From NCBI RefSeq assembly GCF_014636775.1, contig NZ_BMEQ01000015.1, positions 1 to 64,000 on the forward strand: a stretch of 64,000 nt of DNA. The letters are read 5' to 3'. The translations under genes and the position numbers were made by a program. The stretch is from Kocuria dechangensis (GTDB lineage: Bacteria; Actinomycetota; Actinomycetes; Actinomycetales; Micrococcaceae). The notes beneath the pieces are model-generated. The model was given only the letters and a program-made list of their open reading frames with translations. It had not been told where the DNA came from and searched no databases. This document shows positions 60,593 to 64,000 of this stretch, in pieces (within the stretch, counting starts at the first letter, position 1; each line of letters opens with the position of its first letter).

Positions 60593-60630
60593 TTGACAAT
60601 GATTCTCAGTTGTCCTGAGAATCATTCGCA
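60593..60630 (+). promoter_or_regulatory. Zur-controlled leaderless promoter of the znu operon
   Basis: TTGACA (60593-60598), an 18-base spacer, then GAGAAT (60617-60622) and seven bases to the ATG at 60630. Two Zur-type boxes overlap the two hexamers: TGACAATGATTCTCA (60594-60608) and TGAGAATCATTCGCA (60616-60630). The second ends on the A of the start codon. Zinc-loaded Zur would occlude the promoter completely. Confidence 0.85.
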
Positions 60631-61640
60631 TGAACCTGTCTCGCGCCCTCACTCTGCCGCTGTCCCTGACGGCCGCTCTCGCACTGTCCTCCTGCACCTC
60701 CTCCTCCGCCGACCCCTCGGCCACCACCGAGAGCGGATCGGGGGAAGCGCTGACCGTGCAGGCCTCCTTCTACCCCCTGCAGTACGTGGCCGAGCGGGTC
60801 GGCGGGGACCTCGTGGAGGTCGGCTCCCTCACCCCCGCGGGGGCCGAGCCGCACGACCTCGAGCTCTCGCCGGCGGCGGTCGAGGAGCTGCGCACCGCGG
60901 ACGCGGTGGTCTACCTCTCCGGCTTCCAGCCGGCCGTCGACGACGCGGTGGCCCAGGCCGCACCGGAGCACGTCCTCGACGCCGGCCCGGCCGGGGTGGA
61001 CGGGGCCGATCCGCACCCGGCCGACGAGCACGGGCACGACGGGGAGGCGGCTGCCGAGGACGAGCCCGCGGACGACGCGCACGCCGGCGAGGCGGCCGCC
61101 GAGGACGAGCACGACCACGGGCACGACGGGGAGGACCCGCACTTCTGGCTGGACCCCGACCGGCTGGCCGCGGTCGCCACCGAGGTCGCCCACGAGCTGG
61201 CCGAGGTGGACCCGGACAACGCCGGGACCTACGAGGACAACGCCGCGACGCTGTCCGCGGAGCTGGCGGCCTTGGACGAGGAGTTCGCCCAGGGGCTCCA
61301 GACCTGCGACCGGCGCACCGTCGTGGTCTCCCACGACGCCTACGGGTACCTGGCCGACAAGTACGACCTCGAGCAGGTCGCCGTCGCCGGCTTCGAGCCG
61401 GACACCGAGCCCTCGCCGGCCCGGCTGGCCGAGATCGGCGACGTCGTCGAGGCGGAGGGCGTGACCACGGTCTTCTCCGAGTCCCTGGTCAACCCCAAGG
61501 TCGCCGAGACCCTGGCCTCCGAGCACGGGATCGAGACCGCGGTGCTGGACCCGGTGGAGGGACTGGTCGATGAGAGCTCCGACTACCAGCAGGTCATGCG
61601 CGAGAACCTCGAGGTCCTGCGCACCGCGCTGGGCTGCTGA
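60630..61640 (+). CDS. znuA: Zinc ABC transporter binding lipoprotein ZnuA
   Basis: 336 residues, lipobox LALSSC (Cys22). Cluster A-I zinc-binding protein with first zinc histidine His75 in GAEPHDLELS, then an acidic/His-rich loop at about 128-170 (DEHGHDGEAAAEDE, DEHDHGHDGEDPH), the second ligand His171 in PHFWLDP, and the third in VVSHDAYGYLADKY. It delivers zinc to ZnuB/ZnuC. Apparently leaderless. First gene of the znuA-znuC-znuB-zur operon. Confidence 0.95.
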   Translation: MNLSRALTLPLSLTAALALSSCTSSSADPSATTESGSGEALTVQASFYPLQYVAERVGGDLVEVGSLTPAGAEPHDLELSPAAVEELRTADAVVYLSGFQPAVDDAVAQAAPEHVLDAGPAGVDGADPHPADEHGHDGEAAAEDEPADDAHAGEAAAEDEHDHGHDGEDPHFWLDPDRLAAVATEVAHELAEVDPDNAGTYEDNAATLSAELAALDEEFAQGLQTCDRRTVVVSHDAYGYLADKYDLEQVAVAGFEPDTEPSPARLAEIGDVVEAEGVTTVFSESLVNPKVAETLASEHGIETAVLDPVEGLVDESSDYQQVMRENLEVLRTALGC

Positions 61641-61647
61641 GACCGCG

Positions 61648-62427
61648 GTGTCTTCAGCATCCGCAATTCTCGAGGCGCGGGAGCTGGACGTCGTCCTGGG
61701 CTCGGCACGGGTCCTCCACGGTGTGGACCTGTCGGTCACCGCCGGGGAGACCGTGGCCGTGCTCGGGTCCAACGGCTCGGGCAAGTCCACCCTGGTGAAG
61801 ACCCTCATCGGCCTGCATCCTGCGACCTCCGGAGGCGTGCGGCTCTACGGGGCCGACCCGGCCGGGCCGTCCCGGGCTGTGCCATGGCAGAAGGTCGGCT
61901 ACGCACCCCAGCGCACGGGCGCCACCACCGGGGTGCCGGCCACCGCCCTGGAGGTCGTGGCCTCCGGCCTGCTGCACCGTCGGCGGCTGCGCCCGGGACG
62001 GGACGCCAGGGCACGGTGCCTGGCGGCGCTCGCCCAGGTGGGCCTGGCCGACCGGGCGCACGAGAGCGTGCAGGTCTTCTCCGGCGGTCAGCAGCAGCGC
62101 GTGCTCATCGCCCGGGCGCTGGTGCGGGAACCGGACCTGCTGATCCTCGACGAGCCGCTGTCGGGCATGGACCGGGCCTCCATGGACGCCCTGGCCGCCA
62201 CGGTGGCCGCCCTCCAGCGGCGTGGCGCCACGGTGGTCGTGGTGCTCCACGAGCTCGGGCCGCTCGCCGGACTGATCACCCGCACCGTGGTCCTGCACGG
62301 CGGGCGGATCGTCCACGACGCCCCTCCCTCGTCCCGCGGCACCGACCCCGGCGTGGTCGACGCCCACCCCCATCCGGAACCTCCCGCGGCGGTGCCGACC
62401 GCCCCCGACCTGCAGAGGCAGTGGTGA
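61648..62427 (+). CDS. znuC: Zinc ABC transporter ATPase ZnuC
   Basis: 259 residues, GTG start seven bases after the znuA stop. Walker A GSNGSGKST near residue 38, signature FSGGQQQRVLIARAL, Walker B LLILDEPLSGMD and switch histidine VVLHELGPL. Similar to metal-ABC ATPases of the ZnuC/MntB type. Its stop overlaps the znuB ATG (TGATG). Confidence 0.95.
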   Translation: MSSASAILEARELDVVLGSARVLHGVDLSVTAGETVAVLGSNGSGKSTLVKTLIGLHPATSGGVRLYGADPAGPSRAVPWQKVGYAPQRTGATTGVPATALEVVASGLLHRRRLRPGRDARARCLAALAQVGLADRAHESVQVFSGGQQQRVLIARALVREPDLLILDEPLSGMDRASMDALAATVAALQRRGATVVVVLHELGPLAGLITRTVVLHGGRIVHDAPPSSRGTDPGVVDAHPHPEPPAAVPTAPDLQRQW

Positions 62428-63347
62428 TGTCCCTCCTGGACCCCGTGACGACGATGCTCGCCAGCCCGCTCATGCAGCGCGGCCTGATCGCGGCGCTGCT
62501 GATCGGGCTCGCCGCCCCGGTGATGGGCACCTACCTCGTCCAGCGCCGCATGGCGCTGCTCGGGGACGGGATCGGGCACATGGCCCTCACCGGGGTCGCC
62601 ATGGGCTGGCTGGCCGGAGCCGCCGCCGGGCCGGCCTCTCCCGACGCACTGGCCGTGCCCGGGGCGATCGTGGCCGCGGTGGCCGGGGCCGTGCTCATCG
62701 AGCTGGTGCGCACCCGGGGGAAGACCAGCGGCGACGTCGCCCTGGCGCTGCTCTTCTACGGCGGGATCGCCGGCGGGGTGCTGCTGATCGGGGTCGCCGG
62801 GGGCACCTCGGCGAACCTGACCGGCTACCTCTTCGGCTCCATCTCCACCGTCACGGCTGCTGACGTGTGGCTGACCGCGGGGCTGAGCGCCGTGGTCCTG
62901 GGGGTCGGCATCGGGCTGCGGCACGCCCTGTTCGCCCTGTGCCACGACGAGGAGTCCGCCCGCGCGGCCGGGCTGCCCGTCCACGCCCTGAACCTGCTGG
63001 TGGCGGTGGTGGCGGCACTGACCGTGTCGGTGTCCATGCGGGTGGTCGGGGTGCTGCTGGTCTCGGCGGTGATGGTCGTCCCCGTGGCCACCGCCCAGCT
63101 GCTGACCCGCTCCTTCGCGGGCACCATGGGCGTGGCCATGGGCCTCGGTGCGCTCGTGTGCGTGGCCGGGCTGTCGATCACCTGGTTCCACGCGCTCTCC
63201 CCGGGCGCCACCATCGTCGTCCTGGCCATCGGGGTCTACGCCCTCGTGGCGGTCGCGGCGCCGGTCCTGTCGGCGCTGCCGGCCCGTCGGGGCGGCCCGC
63301 CCGGGGACGTGCGCGGAGGTCGCGTCCCGGTGCGGTCGGAGGCCTGA
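62427..63347 (+). CDS. znuB: Zinc ABC transporter permease ZnuB
   Basis: 306 residues, about eight membrane helices of the ABC-3 metal permease family: YLVQRRMALLGDGIGHMALTGVAMGWL at residues 30-56 and SVSMRVVGVLLVSAVMVVPVATAQLLTRSF near 195-225 are the classical signatures. It forms the pore of the znu importer. Its ATG overlaps znuC, and its stop is one base from the zur start. Confidence 0.95.
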   Translation: MSLLDPVTTMLASPLMQRGLIAALLIGLAAPVMGTYLVQRRMALLGDGIGHMALTGVAMGWLAGAAAGPASPDALAVPGAIVAAVAGAVLIELVRTRGKTSGDVALALLFYGGIAGGVLLIGVAGGTSANLTGYLFGSISTVTAADVWLTAGLSAVVLGVGIGLRHALFALCHDEESARAAGLPVHALNLLVAVVAALTVSVSMRVVGVLLVSAVMVVPVATAQLLTRSFAGTMGVAMGLGALVCVAGLSITWFHALSPGATIVVLAIGVYALVAVAAPVLSALPARRGGPPGDVRGGRVPVRSEA

Positions 63348-63348
63348 G

Positions 63349-63747
63349 GTGCAGCGGGCCACCCGCCGGCGCACGGTGATCCTGGAGCTGCTCGAGGAGT
63401 CCGCGCAGTTCCTCGGCGCCCAGCAGATCCACCGGGTGCTCGCCGACCGGGGCCAGGCGATGGCGCTGGCCACGGTCTACCGTGCCCTGCAGGCGCTGAC
63501 CGACAGCGGCGACCTCGACGTGCTCCGCTCCGAGGAGGGCGAGCACCTCTACCGCCGCTGCCCGCGTCGCGACCGGCACCACCACCTGGTCTGCCGCGCC
63601 TGCGGGGCGGCCGTGGACCTTCCGGGCGGGCCCGTGGAGGACTGGGTCGCCGGCCTGGCCCGGGAGCACGGGTTCGTCGCCGTCACCCCGGTGGTGGAGT
63701 TCCACGGCCTGTGCGCGTCGTGCCTGGAAGCACGCGGTCCCCGCTGA
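63349..63747 (+). CDS. zur: Zinc uptake regulator Zur (Fur family)
   Basis: 132 residues, GTG start two bases from the znuB stop. Winged helix with AQQIHRVLADRGQAMALATVYRALQAL (residues 24-50), then the regulatory zinc region DRHHHLVCRACG. Two structural CxxC pairs, Cys82/Cys85 and Cys122/Cys125, are intact. It represses at boxes of the TGAnAATnATTnTCA type when zinc is plentiful. Being last in the znu operon it would repress itself. The 3' end overlaps a convergent hydrolase gene by 65 bases. Confidence 0.95.
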   Translation: MQRATRRRTVILELLEESAQFLGAQQIHRVLADRGQAMALATVYRALQALTDSGDLDVLRSEEGEHLYRRCPRRDRHHHLVCRACGAAVDLPGGPVEDWVAGLAREHGFVAVTPVVEFHGLCASCLEARGPR

Positions 63748-64000
63748 GGAAGCGTTCGAGCACGTCGTTGTAGGCCGCCCCGGTGCGCTGGACGCTGTGG
63801 CCGGCTCCGCGCACGACCGCGCGGGAGGCCCCGAGCCGGAGCTCGAGGGCGTGGCAGACCGCGTCGAAGACGGGGCTGTGGCCGCCGGAGACCACGAGCT
63901 TGGGAAACGGCGCCGCGCGCAGGGCGTCCAGGGGGATCTGCGCCTCGTCGGTCGGGCGCTCGTGGCGCAGCAAGCGCGCGTTCTGCAGCAGGGGCGGGGG
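63683..64000 (-). CDS. C-terminal part of an alpha/beta hydrolase (partial)
   Basis: The gene enters from the right edge. Visible residues include ALRAAPFPKLVVSGGHSPVFDAVCHALELRLGA and the histidine region RGAGHSVQRTGAAYNDVLERFL, which fit the acid/His part of an alpha/beta hydrolase. It overlaps the end of zur on the opposite strand. The nucleophile is outside the window. Confidence 0.7.
   Translation of the reverse strand, partial: PPPLLQNARLLRHERPTDEAQIPLDALRAAPFPKLVVSGGHSPVFDAVCHALELRLGASRAVVRGAGHSVQRTGAAYNDVLERFLSGDRVLPGTTRTGRGTPPPG

Overview
The window is very G+C-rich (by eye 70-75%), with third codon positions almost all G or C, GTG starts, ATGA/GTGA gene overlaps, strong AGGAGG-type ribosome sites and several promoters placed 6-7 bases before the start codon. 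Gene content (SorC-controlled polyol operon, LysG/LysE pair, Zur regulon, HAD-GH65 fusion, SLH-like surface repeats) points to an actinobacterium of the Micrococcales, probably Micrococcaceae such as Kocuria. The genus is an inference. I saw no rRNA, tRNA, CRISPR array, insertion sequence or replication origin.

Layout. 1-1212: end of a sugar ABC ATPase, a sorbitol-dehydrogenase-like gene and a strong terminator. 1.1-12 kb: a copper/stress district with an EamA transporter, two DUF305 proteins, a remnant of a DUF326 copper protein, a PaaK-like ligase, CopZ behind a CsoR-type operator, a two-component system, a frameshifted BNR-repeat lipoprotein, an archaeal-type GAPDH coupled to a universal stress protein, and a stand-alone HMA domain lacking its cysteines. 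12-15 kb: GH65 phosphorylase with a degenerate HAD domain. 16-21 kb: KimA-like transporter with short KdpD-like and KdpE-like regulators. 21.9-25.6 kb: two secreted proteins (subtilase and spherulin-4-like) with the same SLH-like C-terminal repeats. 25.7-27.3 kb: LysG/LysE. 27.4-32 kb: redox, VOC and hydrolase genes around a long inverted-repeat operator. 32-37 kb: tartrate/malate catabolism (glycerate kinase, tartrate dehydrogenase, LysR, DASS transporter). 37.4-42 kb: Lrp with a LysE-type exporter, then a CNNM/CorC pair. 42-49.5 kb: polyol uptake and catabolism. 49.6-51.5 kb: BTAD-type activator and a secreted PLL-like lectin. 51.9-63.7 kb: zinc-starvation district.

How the genes work together. 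The last 12 kb is the most coherent system. Fifteen-base Zur-type boxes lie before a NikA/Opp-type ABC importer (51922), before a divergent COG0523 protein followed by a cysteine-free L36 and a 2Fe-2S-like protein (59475), and as a pair over the promoter of znuA-znuC-znuB-zur (60594, 60616). A His-rich small protein and an ArsR regulator sit between them, behind a separate palindrome. In the polyol district, a SorC regulator and xylulokinase diverge from a binding protein and two permeases, with a mannitol/arabitol-type dehydrogenase convergent to xylulokinase. No ATPase is present there, and the ATPase fragment at the left edge, next to a sorbitol-dehydrogenase-like gene, is a candidate partner. 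The copper district shows decay (frameshift, truncations) but keeps an intact CsoR-type operator and matching 11-bp-period direct repeats that may be targets of its response regulator.
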